Shown here piece after piece: positions 8,077 to 16,916 of a stretch of DNA of 64,000 bases. The stretch lies in NCBI GenBank assembly GCA_020632755.1, contig JACKEY010000007.1:248001-312000 (forward strand). The letters run 5' to 3'. This DNA comes from Alphaproteobacteria bacterium (GTDB lineage: Bacteria; Myxococcota_A; UBA796; UBA2385). The position numbers and the translations under genes are program-made. The notes beneath the pieces were generated by a model that did not search any database, was not told where the DNA came from, and saw nothing but the letters and a program-made list of their open reading frames with translations. Within the stretch, counting starts at the first letter, position 1, and each line of letters begins with the position of its first letter.

Positions 8077-9984
8077 TCAGTCCCGGTCGGTGATGGTGGG
8101 CGCGCCGTCGTAGAGGGCGCTGCGCAGGTACTCGCCGTACAGCGCGATGGCGTCGCTGTTGTTGAAGATCGGGTAGTGGTCGTCGTCGGGGAACTCGACG
8201 ATGCCGCCGGTCACGGCGCTGCCGTCCCAGGCGGTGCGGTTGCCCCTCAGCGGCAGCGACGCCTCGATGCCGACCAGCTCGTTGATCGGCTGGGCTTCCC
8301 AGGTCGGCGCGGCGATGGGCAGCCCCGCCGAGCCCGCCAGGATCTGGCTGGTCAGCGACGGCGTGTGCTGGTCCAGCAGGCCCGTCGTCATCAGCACGGA
8401 CACCGGCTGGCTGTTCCAGAAGGGCTGCCGGCTCTGCCAGTAGGGCGCGTAGTTGAGCGGATCGACGCCCTCGGCCAGCACCTGGACCATGGCCAGCAGC
8501 GGGTGGGTGGGCACCAGCGCCTCGTCCTGGTCCAGCTCGAAAGTGCGGCGCAGGATGTCCTCGATGTCGAGCCCGCCCTGCTCGCGGTACTGGACCGCCA
8601 GCGAGATGCCGCCGCCGGCGCCGGACAGGAAGACGGCGTCGACCCGGCCGTCCAGGTAGGGCGCAGCCATCGCGCCGACCACGCCGCCGTGGCTGTGACC
8701 GAGCCAGGCGATGCGCGAGGGATCGAGCCGCAGGCTGCCGTCGGGCTGCCCGTCCCGGTCGAGGAGGGTGAGCTCGGTGTCGTAGGAGGCGAGGGTCTCG
8801 ATCAGGTAGAGGTGATCGAGGGCGGCCTGCTGGAAGTTGCCCAGGGCCGCCGGCGGGTTGAAGAAGTTGAAGCTCAGGATCTCGGGGTCGGCGCCGCTGC
8901 CGCGCTCGCCGTGCAGGGGCATCGAGATGCCGATGCCGACGATTCCGTTGCGGGCCAGCACCGACGCAGGCGTCTTGGGGCCGGTGCCCGAGATGAAGGT
9001 CTGGTGCGTGCCGCCGGTGCCGTGGGCGTAGACGACGACCGGCCAGCCGTCTGGCGGCATCTCACCGATGGTCGGCACCGACACCGAGAAGGACACCTGC
9101 TGCCAGCGGGCCAGGACGGGCACGCCGGCGTCGTCTTCGACGAAGTCGCCGCCCTCGGTCAGGAAGGGCGGGCTGCCTTCCTGCCACTGGGGCAGCAGCA
9201 GCTCGCCCTGGTAGGCCTGGAAGTACGAGCCCGACAGGGTCGGGAAGACGGCCTGGTCCAGAGCCGGCAGGCTGACGGCGCTGCGGCTGTGGTCCACCCA
9301 CTTCGCCAGGCGCCCGACCGGGTCCTGGGTGCGGAACTGCACGACGTCGGCGACGTCTTCGAGGGGGATGTCGAGCTGGAAGAGCACTTCCTGCAGGCTC
9401 TGGTACTCGGCGTGGTCCGGGTGGTCGGCTTCCCAGACGTCGGCCAGCCCCGGCCGGGCGCGGAACCCGCTGGTCCGCAGCAGGACCGCGTAGCGCCGGC
9501 TGGGCCGCAGCACGGCCCCCCACAGCGGCTGGATGGCGAGCACGTTCTTGTCGATGTATTCGGCGTAGTTGTCCTGCCAGGTCCAGGTCCAGGGCACGGC
9601 GGTGCCACGCAGCGGGCTGGTCGGATCGACGTCGAGCAGCAGGATCGGGCTGTCCGGACCCGTGCTGTCGAAGGCGTCGGGCAGGATCGACGTGTCCAGC
9701 GCCCGGTCCAGCGGCAGCCACACGGCTGCGTTGGTGCCGAAGCCGTCGAGCTTCTCGATCTCCTCGCAGTACAGGTCGATGAGATCGAAGTCCTCGCGTC
9801 CCGGGAAGCCCGTCATGTCCGGGTGCCCGTCGACGGTGCGGGCGTCGCTGGGGAAGGGACTGCCGAAGAAGCCCTCGCCATCGTGCACGACGGCCGGGCC
9901 GCGCGCGGCGTCGGTGCAGCCCATCGCCGCCACCAGGGAGGCGAGCGGAAGGGCGAGGAGCAGGAGCGGGGGAGGGGAGCGCAC
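8077..9984 (-). CDS. Lipoprotein alpha/beta hydrolase
   Basis: This 635-residue protein has a GTG start, a hydrophobic signal peptide and the lipobox VAAMGC. The body contains VVVYAHGTGG (oxyanion-hole type) and a nucleophile elbow GHSHGG near the middle, then PVSVLMTTGLLDQHTP and DDHYPIFN, which could supply the acid and the catalytic His. It is therefore probably a surface esterase, lipase or peptidase of the alpha/beta-hydrolase class. The ~300 residues before the HG motif form an extra N-terminal domain with little family signal. The open frame continues far upstream of the chosen start, but that extension is antisense to real plus-strand genes. Confidence 0.8.
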   Translation of the reverse strand: MRSPPPLLLLALPLASLVAAMGCTDAARGPAVVHDGEGFFGSPFPSDARTVDGHPDMTGFPGREDFDLIDLYCEEIEKLDGFGTNAAVWLPLDRALDTSILPDAFDSTGPDSPILLLDVDPTSPLRGTAVPWTWTWQDNYAEYIDKNVLAIQPLWGAVLRPSRRYAVLLRTSGFRARPGLADVWEADHPDHAEYQSLQEVLFQLDIPLEDVADVVQFRTQDPVGRLAKWVDHSRSAVSLPALDQAVFPTLSGSYFQAYQGELLLPQWQEGSPPFLTEGGDFVEDDAGVPVLARWQQVSFSVSVPTIGEMPPDGWPVVVYAHGTGGTHQTFISGTGPKTPASVLARNGIVGIGISMPLHGERGSGADPEILSFNFFNPPAALGNFQQAALDHLYLIETLASYDTELTLLDRDGQPDGSLRLDPSRIAWLGHSHGGVVGAMAAPYLDGRVDAVFLSGAGGGISLAVQYREQGGLDIEDILRRTFELDQDEALVPTHPLLAMVQVLAEGVDPLNYAPYWQSRQPFWNSQPVSVLMTTGLLDQHTPSLTSQILAGSAGLPIAAPTWEAQPINELVGIEASLPLRGNRTAWDGSAVTGGIVEFPDDDHYPIFNNSDAIALYGEYLRSALYDGAPTITDRD

Positions 9985-10122
9985 GGGTCTTGGACCTCTG
10001 GGACGCCTGCAGGCTAAGCGCGACGACCCCCCGGCGGCCACTGTGAGGGGCCGGTCGGGGCGGTCGCGCCTTGCATCCCGCCCCGTCGCACGGCAGGCTG
10101 GCACCGCCCCCCTGGAGCCGGC

Positions 10123-11025
10123 ATGCGAGGCGAGCTCGTCCAGATCCTGGCGACCTGTCCCACCTGCCGGGTGGAGGCTGCCGTCGTGGAGCTGGTCGAG
10201 ATCGGCCAGACGGACAGCCTGGTGGTCGAGGGACGCTGCCGCATGTGCGGCCGGCAGGAGGAGCACGGCACGATCCTCGAGCCGGGACGCCGCGTCTGGA
10301 CCCGGGCGGCCGTGCTGGATGCGCTGGTCCGCTGGGCCGGCGAAGACGGCGAGACCGACCTGGACGCCTTCATCCAGTCCGGCTTCTCGGGCCGCGACCT
10401 GGACGGGGTGGTGGCCGCGCTGCAGGCCGGGCGCCCCATCGAGACCAGCTTCGACGTCGTCGCCTGGCTGTTCCCCGGCATGGGCGGCGGCGGCGGAGCG
10501 ATGGGCGTGGCCGACGGGGACCTCGCCCGCGCGGCCGAGGCCGGGCCCAAGGGCGGCGGGGGCGTGCTGGCCCGCACCCCCGGCGACAGGACGGATGCAC
10601 CCGCCAGCGACGAGCCCGCGGCCGACCCCGACGCACTGGCCCGGCTGCCGCTGCGCGCCCTGTCGGCGGTGATGCTGGCCGACGGCGTCATCCGGCCCGG
10701 CGAGCGCCAGTTCCTGGACGGCTTCGCGGCGCGCCTGGGCCTGGACAAAGCCGCGGCGTCGGACCTGCGGCCGTGGCGCCCCGCCGATCTGCCCTGGCCC
10801 ACCGACCCCGAGCCCATCCTGCGGGCGATGGTCGAGCTGGCCTTCGTCGACGCCGAGCGCGACGGCTCGGAGTGGCGCGTGGTGCGGGAATTCGCGCGGC
10901 ACTGGGGCTATCCTCTCGCCGATCTCGAGGCCCTGGGCCGCCAGAAGGAAGAAGCCCTCGCCTCGGCCATGACCCGACTCTGGCGGGCACTTCGCCGGCT
11001 GTTCGTGGTCGAGGACCCGACCTGA
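10123..11025 (+). CDS. Zinc-ribbon plus TerB-like domain protein, unknown function
   Basis: This 300-residue protein starts at an ATG preceded by GGAG at 5 bases. The N-terminus has two cysteine pairs, CPTC and CRMC, about 30 residues apart, which form a probable zinc ribbon. A Gly-rich linker lies around residues 120-165. The C-terminal region (~185-280) has the pattern VMLADGVIRPGERQFL and later VDAERDGSEW, typical of TerB-like helical domains with acidic metal-binding positions. No signal peptide is seen. It opens a long plus-strand run and stands 81 bases before the MoxR gene, whose complex it may join. Confidence 0.6.
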   Translation: MRGELVQILATCPTCRVEAAVVELVEIGQTDSLVVEGRCRMCGRQEEHGTILEPGRRVWTRAAVLDALVRWAGEDGETDLDAFIQSGFSGRDLDGVVAALQAGRPIETSFDVVAWLFPGMGGGGGAMGVADGDLARAAEAGPKGGGGVLARTPGDRTDAPASDEPAADPDALARLPLRALSAVMLADGVIRPGERQFLDGFAARLGLDKAAASDLRPWRPADLPWPTDPEPILRAMVELAFVDAERDGSEWRVVREFARHWGYPLADLEALGRQKEEALASAMTRLWRALRRLFVVEDPT

Positions 11026-11106
11026 GCCCTCCTCGGCCCCCTGCTCCTCTCCCGCCGCGCCGCTGCCCTCCTCCGCCCTCCTCCTCCCCCGCACAGGATC
11101 CCACCG

Positions 11107-12081
11107 ATGGCCAACGCCACCCCCCGCCCTCCCGCCGACCCCGAGCGCGCCGCGCAGGTCGCGCGCTTCTGCGAGGAGTTCAACGCCGTCGTCGCCAACA
11201 TCGGCAAGGTCATCAAGGGCAAGGACGAGGTGGTCCGCAAGGTCCTGCTGACCATGACGGCCAAGGGCCACGTGCTGCTGCTCGACGTGCCCGGCACCGG
11301 CAAGACCATGCTCGCCCGCGCCATCGCCGCGACCGTCGCCTGCGACTTCAAGCGCATCCAGTTCACGCCGGACCTGCTGCCCATGGACATCACGGGCACC
11401 AACGTCTTCAACCTGCGCAGCAAGGCCTTCGAGTTCCAGTCCGGGCCGGTGTTCACGAACATCCTGCTGGCCGACGAGATCAACCGCGCCACGCCGAAGA
11501 CCCAGTCCGCCCTGCTCGAGGTCATGGCCGAGGGTCAGGTCACGGTCGAGGGCCGCACCCACAAGATGCCGCCGCCCTTCCAGGTCATCGCGACCATGAA
11601 CCCGCTGGACCACCAGGGCACCTACCAGCTGCCGGCCGCCCAGCTCGACCGGTTCACGATGCAGCTGACCATGGGCTTCCCGCCGCCGGATGCCGAGATG
11701 GAGCTGCTCGACGTGCACCTGGGCGATCGCCCGGTGGTCGACAGCCTGACGCAGATCATCACCCACGAGGAGTTCCTGGCCTGGCAGGCGATGGTGCCGC
11801 GCATCTTCATCGGCGAGCAGGTCAAGCGCTACCTGGTGGCCGTGGCCAACCACATCCGCTCGGACAGCCGCGTGCTGGCGCCGCCGTCGCCGCGGGCCGT
11901 GCTGATGCTGGCCCGCGTGGCCCAGGCCCACGCCCTGTCCGAAGGCCGCGACTACGTCACCCCCACCGACGTGCAGGTCGTGGCGGCCGACGTGTTCTCG
12001 CACCGGCTCGTGGTGAGCGGCGACGAGACCGGCCACGCCTACGTCGAAGAGGTCCTGGCCAAGGTCGTCGTGCCCGCGTGA
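11107..12081 (+). CDS. MoxR-family AAA+ ATPase
   Basis: This 324-residue protein has a Walker A motif in VPGTGKT (residues 61-67), Walker B in LLADEINRA (about 120-128), a sensor-1 Asn in ATMNPLDHQG, and the late helical lid region. MoxR ATPases are thought to act as chaperones for maturation of metal-binding or VWA/DUF58 proteins. Here it lies 7 bases before a DUF58 gene and a DUF4129-like gene, the standard genomic trio. The ATG start fits the family's N-terminal helix length. Confidence 0.93.
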   Translation: MANATPRPPADPERAAQVARFCEEFNAVVANIGKVIKGKDEVVRKVLLTMTAKGHVLLLDVPGTGKTMLARAIAATVACDFKRIQFTPDLLPMDITGTNVFNLRSKAFEFQSGPVFTNILLADEINRATPKTQSALLEVMAEGQVTVEGRTHKMPPPFQVIATMNPLDHQGTYQLPAAQLDRFTMQLTMGFPPPDAEMELLDVHLGDRPVVDSLTQIITHEEFLAWQAMVPRIFIGEQVKRYLVAVANHIRSDSRVLAPPSPRAVLMLARVAQAHALSEGRDYVTPTDVQVVAADVFSHRLVVSGDETGHAYVEEVLAKVVVPA

Positions 12082-12088
12082 CCCACCG

Positions 12089-13852
12089 ATGAAGACCCCC
12101 CACCCCGTGCTGTCGCTGTTCGGGATCTCGGCCCAGGGCTGCGGGATCCTGTTCCTGCCCTTCGTGGTGGGGCTGGCCTGCAGCGCCTTCTTCGACGTCA
12201 GCGAGGTCGCCGACACCGCCGGGGCGCTGACCTTCGTGGCGCTGGTCTTCATCCTGCCGCCGATGGCCCTGCAGGTGCTGGGCGTCATCATCAAGGTCGG
12301 GCGCGAGCGGCGCATGCTGCGCGAGGCCGGCCAGCTCGGCGCCAGCAGCACCCTGGCCAGCATCCACCGGCACATGCGCATCGTCACGCCACGGGGCTGG
12401 GGCGCGCTGTTCACCGGCGCCTTCTTCGTCTTCCTGAGCCTGAGCGCCAAGTGGGCCAGCCTGGGCCTGTTGGCCGTGCTGTCGCTCCTGCTCTTCTACA
12501 TGGTGCTGGGGGTCAGCAGCTTCGTGAGCACCTTCCTGGTGCGCAGCTTCCAGCACGGGCTGGGCCGCAGCGGCGGCGCCATCACCCGCGAGCTGTCCCC
12601 GGCCGTCGTCGTGGCCGGCCAGCCCGCCGAGGAGCGGTTCCACCTGACCAAGGTGCCGGTGCCGCCGGGCTTCCTGCTGCTGGTGGAAGACCGAAACGTG
12701 CCCCAGGTCCAGACCGAGAGCCGCTACGCCGTCGGCGCGGGCGCCCGCCGGACCCACGTGACCGTGTCGGGCCGCTTCCGCCACACGCCGCGCGGCCTGC
12801 ACCGGTTCGGCCCGGCCCAGGTCTACTACCAGGACGTGCTGGGCTTCACCCGCGTGTCGGTCGCCAGCCTGGCCACCGCCGAGCTCAAGGTGCTGCCGCG
12901 GTTCCGCGGGCTCGAGATCCTGGAGCCGCCGCGCTCGCGGCTGGAGGCGCCCGACGTCGTCTGCAAGCCCCACCGCTACGCGACCGAGGACCACTTCCGG
13001 TTCAAGGAGTACCACGCCGGCGACGACACCCGTCGCATCCACTGGCGGCTGTCGATCCGCACCGGCACGCTGCAGGTGCGCCTGCCCGAGACCAAGGAAC
13101 AGTCGACCCGCCAGGTGATCCTGGTGCTGGACAGCTACCTGCCCCGCGGCCGCCTGCTGGCCGACGCGGTGGGCATGGGCAAGGTGCTCGACCACCTGGT
13201 CGAGACCTGGATCTCGCTGGCCGCCGAGCTCGAGGAGCGCGGCGACAAGGTGACCCTGGTGGCGGTCGTCGACGACGGCGCCGGCCAGGGCCACGTCGCG
13301 GTCGAGCGCATGGAGGGCAGCGCGGGCCACCGGCGCTGGCAGGACCTGGGGGCCCGGGTCCGCTGGCAGGGCGCCTACGACCTGCCCCAGGTGCTCGGCG
13401 AGCTCGACGACGATCTGCACGCCGTCGCGGTCAGCAGCCGCTTCTACGCGCCCCCCGCCGAGAGCATGGGCGGCGACAGCTTCACCTGGATCTACCTGCC
13501 GCCGCTCGACGCCCTGGGCGAAGACGAGCCGGCCTTCTGGAAGGTGTGGCTGGGCCGGCCCGACGCGTCCTTCTTCCAGCTGCTGCCGCGCATGGCCCGG
13601 CTGCCGGGCCCGGCCGGCAGTGACGAGAACCGGTTCATCCAGCAGCTGCGGGACGGCTGGTACACCTACCAGGAGTACCAGGCCCGCCGGCGCCTGCGGT
13701 TCATCGCCCTGCGCCGCGGCCAGGCCACCCTGACGGCGCTGACCAGCCGGGAAGAGACCGTCTACAAGCTCGAGCCCGGGCCCCGCGGCCATCGGCTGGT
13801 CGGGCTCGTCGCCGGCAAGTCCGGCGCCGCCCGTCGGTCGGGGGCGGCATGA
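12089..13852 (+). CDS. DUF58 membrane protein
   Basis: This 587-residue protein has two pairs of N-terminal hydrophobic segments (residues ~12-75 and ~105-150), followed by a soluble part. The DUF58 signature is present around residue 310: GDDTRRIHWRLS, with surrounding FKEYHAGD and a VWA-like segment QVILVLDSYL. Proteins of this family pair with MoxR ATPases, often at the cell envelope. It is longer than many DUF58 proteins, with a ~120-residue C-terminal extension. Its TGA overlaps the ATG of the next gene. Confidence 0.85.
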   Translation: MKTPHPVLSLFGISAQGCGILFLPFVVGLACSAFFDVSEVADTAGALTFVALVFILPPMALQVLGVIIKVGRERRMLREAGQLGASSTLASIHRHMRIVTPRGWGALFTGAFFVFLSLSAKWASLGLLAVLSLLLFYMVLGVSSFVSTFLVRSFQHGLGRSGGAITRELSPAVVVAGQPAEERFHLTKVPVPPGFLLLVEDRNVPQVQTESRYAVGAGARRTHVTVSGRFRHTPRGLHRFGPAQVYYQDVLGFTRVSVASLATAELKVLPRFRGLEILEPPRSRLEAPDVVCKPHRYATEDHFRFKEYHAGDDTRRIHWRLSIRTGTLQVRLPETKEQSTRQVILVLDSYLPRGRLLADAVGMGKVLDHLVETWISLAAELEERGDKVTLVAVVDDGAGQGHVAVERMEGSAGHRRWQDLGARVRWQGAYDLPQVLGELDDDLHAVAVSSRFYAPPAESMGGDSFTWIYLPPLDALGEDEPAFWKVWLGRPDASFFQLLPRMARLPGPAGSDENRFIQQLRDGWYTYQEYQARRRLRFIALRRGQATLTALTSREETVYKLEPGPRGHRLVGLVAGKSGAARRSGAA

Positions 13853-15297
13853 GCAAGGCGTCGCGCCTGGACGGGCCCCGGCCTGGCGGCACCCGGGTCG
13901 ACCCCGGGGTCGCCTACGAGAAGCAGGTCTTCAAGGAACGGCTGCGGGCCGTCGCGCGGCCGCTCATCACCTGGTGGGTCTTCCTGATCCTGATGTTCGG
14001 CGCCTTCTCGATCGCGGTGCTGATCGACGATCCCGATCCCGAGGGCATCATCGCCCTGGGCATCTTCGCGGGCATCACCGTCGCGGGCGTCGTCTGCGGG
14101 CAGCTGGCGACGCTGTTGCGGATCCGCGAGTGGGTGCTGGTCCTGAACTGGGGCCTGTTCTGGACCTTCGGCACGATGTTCGGCGTCTTCGCCACCACCG
14201 TGACCGGCAGCCTGGGCGTGCTGATCTTCGCCTTCGTGGTGCTGTTCCCGCTGTTCGTGCTGGGCGGCAGCTGGTCGCTGCGGGCGGGGCGCACCCTGTT
14301 CGGCGGCTGGATCCCGCTGATGTACGGCACCGGCTGCGCGATCATCATCGCGGAAGACAAGGGCAAGGTCGCGGACTGGCACGCCGGCAGCAAGTGGGCC
14401 GTGTGGGACGGCTTCACCCTGGCCGTGCTGGCGGTCGGCATCGCCCTGTTCCTGGCCTATCTGGTGACCCGCGAGGGCCACCGGCTGGCCCTGTGGCGAC
14501 GCGGCCCCAAGGCACCGCTGATGGGCTCGGTCGAAGAGAAGGGCGACGCCCGGCCGCGGCTGTCCTTCTTCGGCTGGGCGCTGTTGGGCGTGCTGGCGAT
14601 CATGCTGACCACCGGGACCGCGGTCACCGCGCCCTACCTGTGGCGCACCGGGCCCGGCCAGACCGACGACGACGACGATCCCGGCGTGCCGGGCGAGGAC
14701 CCGGGCGAGGACCCCGGCGAGCAGCCGCAGGAAGGCGACAAGGGCGAGAAGAAGCAGCACGTCAACGAGCGGCTGAAGAAGCGCTGGCAGGAAGCGACCG
14801 GCGACGGCGGCGAAGAAGCCCGCGAGCAGATGTCCCCGCAGGTCAGTCAGGCCCTGGACCTGCTCACGACGCTCATCACCGCGCTGGTCCTGTTCCTGCT
14901 GGCGATGCTGGTGTTCTGGCGGCCCATCCGGCGGCTGCTGATCGCCCGGCACTTCGAGCGGCCGTTCCGGGACCTGCCGCCGACCACCCGGGTCCGCAAC
15001 GGCTGGCGCCTGGTCGAGATCGCGCTCGGGGACGCCGGGGTCGAGCCGCGCCCGAACGAGCCTGCCGCCAGCCTGTGCCGCCGGGCCGTGCCGACCCTGC
15101 AGCGCATGGCGGCCGGCACGGTGGAGGTGCACGGCATGGCCGAAGCCGCCGAGATCCGCGACCGCGTCGAGTACGGCCTGGGCGTGCACCCCGACGACGT
15201 CGCGCTGATGGAGCGCACCGCGCGCTGGGCCTACCACACGGTCTGGGACCGGATGGGCGAGTGGGAGAAGATCAAGAAGCTGTACCGGGGCATCTGA
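13849..15297 (+). CDS. Polytopic membrane protein with DUF4129-like C-terminus
   Basis: This 482-residue protein overlaps the DUF58 gene by 4 bases (ATGA). Residues 40-210 hold about six transmembrane helices, another lies near 240, then comes an acidic/Gly/Pro loop (DDDDD, then repeated GEDPGE), one more helix near 345-365 and a cytosolic C-terminal domain. The C-terminal domain (NGWRLVEIALGDAGVEPRPN, later WDRMGEWEKIKKLY) resembles DUF4129, which commonly follows MoxR/DUF58 genes. The acidic loop between the last two helices could bind a cation. Function unknown. Confidence 0.72.
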   Translation: MSKASRLDGPRPGGTRVDPGVAYEKQVFKERLRAVARPLITWWVFLILMFGAFSIAVLIDDPDPEGIIALGIFAGITVAGVVCGQLATLLRIREWVLVLNWGLFWTFGTMFGVFATTVTGSLGVLIFAFVVLFPLFVLGGSWSLRAGRTLFGGWIPLMYGTGCAIIIAEDKGKVADWHAGSKWAVWDGFTLAVLAVGIALFLAYLVTREGHRLALWRRGPKAPLMGSVEEKGDARPRLSFFGWALLGVLAIMLTTGTAVTAPYLWRTGPGQTDDDDDPGVPGEDPGEDPGEQPQEGDKGEKKQHVNERLKKRWQEATGDGGEEAREQMSPQVSQALDLLTTLITALVLFLLAMLVFWRPIRRLLIARHFERPFRDLPPTTRVRNGWRLVEIALGDAGVEPRPNEPAASLCRRAVPTLQRMAAGTVEVHGMAEAAEIRDRVEYGLGVHPDDVALMERTARWAYHTVWDRMGEWEKIKKLYRGI

Positions 15298-16907
15298 TGC
15301 GCCGGGCGGTCGAAGGCGGGCTGCTGGTGGCGGCCGTGGGCCTGCACGCCGCGCTCGTGCGCCGCTACTGGTTCGTCTGCGACGACGCGTACATCAGCTT
15401 CCGCTACGCCCGCATGTGGGCCGGGGGCGAGGGGCTGCGCTTCAACCACGCGGGGCCGCCGGTGGAGGGGTTCAGCAACCCGCTGTGGGTCGCCCTCGAG
15501 GCCGGGCTCCACGCCGCCGGCCTGTCCCTGCCGGTGGTGATGCCCCTCGTCTGCCTGCTGTGCTCGACCCTGCTGGTGGTGGGGCTGGCGTGGGTCCTGC
15601 GCGAGGGGCTGGCGCTGCCGCTGCTGCCGCGCGCCGTCGGGCTGCTGCTGGTGGCCGCGTCGCCGGCGCTCGGGGTCTGGGGCAGCTCCGGGCTGGAGTC
15701 GATGGCGCTGGCGCTGGGGGTGTTCGGCGCCTTCGCGACCCTGGTGGTGTCGCCGCGGTCCGGTCCGGCCATGGCCTTCATCGCGGCAGTGGTGCTGTTG
15801 CGCAGCGAAGGTGTGGCCTGGGCGGCGGTGCTGGTCGGTGTCGCAGCGTTGGCGCGACGGCCGGTCCGCGGGCCCCTGCTCGCCCTGATCGTCACGGCTG
15901 GCGCGAGCCTGGCGGTGCGGCTGTGGTGGTTCGGGGATGCGATGGGCAACACGGCGGTGGCCAAGGTGGCGCCATCGGTGGACGTCTTCTTGCGGGGCGG
16001 GGCCTATGTGCTCGGCAACCTGGGCGCGACGCCGGCGGTGCTGGTCGGCCTGGTCGCGGCGGTTGGCCTGGTCGCAGGCCGGGGGGAGCGCGACGACCGC
16101 GTGATCGGACTGGCCGCCCTGGCCGTGGCGGGCGCGGCGGTCGGCGAGGCGATCGCGGTGGGCGGGGACTTCATGGCCTTCGGGCGCATGCTGCTGCCGG
16201 CCTGGCCGATGGTGGCGCTCGTGGCCGCGCTCGGCCTGCGGCGGGCGCCTCGCCCGGCGACCTTGCTGGCCCTCGGCCTGGTGGGCCTGCTGCAGGGGGC
16301 CGCGGTGCTCGACGCGCTGCCGGGCCAGCCCCTCGCGCGGTTCCGCGGGCCGGAGTTCTCCGCGCTCTCCGAGACGGGCATGTGGCGACGCGAGCGGGAC
16401 CAGGTGTTCGTGCTGACCGAGGTCGGACAGGGCCTGGCGGCCACCACGTCGCCGGGGTCGGTGGCCGTCGCCGGGGCGCTGGGCGTCGTGGGCTGGGAAG
16501 CCGCGGACCTGGACTTCGTGGACCTGTACGGGCTCGTCACGCCCGACGTGGCCCGCCGCGAGGTGGTCCAGCTCGGCCTCCCGGGCCACGACAAGGCCGT
16601 GGACCACTGGTACTTCGTCGACCGCGGTCCCGACGTCCTGTTCGCCGCGGTGGTGGTGGGCGACGCGCTGCGAGCACCGCTCTCGCCCTTCGCCCGGGAG
16701 CTGCAGCGGCGGAGCCTGCAGGCGGTCTACGCCCCCTCCCTGGTCCGCCTGCTCCCCGACACCGCGTCCGGGCAGCCGCGGTTCTTGTTCAGCCTGCGTC
16801 GCACCGAGACTCCCCAGGCGGCCTGGGATGCGTTCGGCGTGGCCCTCGATGCGCCCGTCGACGTGCCCGCCGTGCAGATCGATCCGGCGACCCAGCCGGC
16901 CGGGTAG
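15297..16907 (+). CDS. GT-C fold membrane glycosyltransferase-like protein
   Basis: This 536-residue protein has about ten hydrophobic helices in residues 8-340 and a soluble C-terminal part. The first periplasmic loop has DDAYISFRYAR (D29, D30) followed by FNHAGPPVEGFSNPLW. This is the pattern of lipid-linked-sugar GT-C enzymes such as mycobacterial AftB-like and PMT-type transferases, where the Asp pair is catalytic. It should move a sugar from a polyprenyl phosphate to a periplasmic acceptor. The ATG overlaps the previous stop (TGATG), and the cytochrome gene follows 9 bases later, so it sits mid-operon. Confidence 0.75.
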   Translation: MRRAVEGGLLVAAVGLHAALVRRYWFVCDDAYISFRYARMWAGGEGLRFNHAGPPVEGFSNPLWVALEAGLHAAGLSLPVVMPLVCLLCSTLLVVGLAWVLREGLALPLLPRAVGLLLVAASPALGVWGSSGLESMALALGVFGAFATLVVSPRSGPAMAFIAAVVLLRSEGVAWAAVLVGVAALARRPVRGPLLALIVTAGASLAVRLWWFGDAMGNTAVAKVAPSVDVFLRGGAYVLGNLGATPAVLVGLVAAVGLVAGRGERDDRVIGLAALAVAGAAVGEAIAVGGDFMAFGRMLLPAWPMVALVAALGLRRAPRPATLLALGLVGLLQGAAVLDALPGQPLARFRGPEFSALSETGMWRRERDQVFVLTEVGQGLAATTSPGSVAVAGALGVVGWEAADLDFVDLYGLVTPDVARREVVQLGLPGHDKAVDHWYFVDRGPDVLFAAVVVGDALRAPLSPFARELQRRSLQAVYAPSLVRLLPDTASGQPRFLFSLRRTETPQAAWDAFGVALDAPVDVPAVQIDPATQPAG

Positions 16908-16916
16908 GGTGTCTCG

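Noticed and set aside
9985..12450. Upstream extension of the minus-strand hydrolase lipoprotein frame
   Set aside because: The protein family starts with the signal peptide at 9984; the rest overlaps the zinc-ribbon and MoxR genes antisense.
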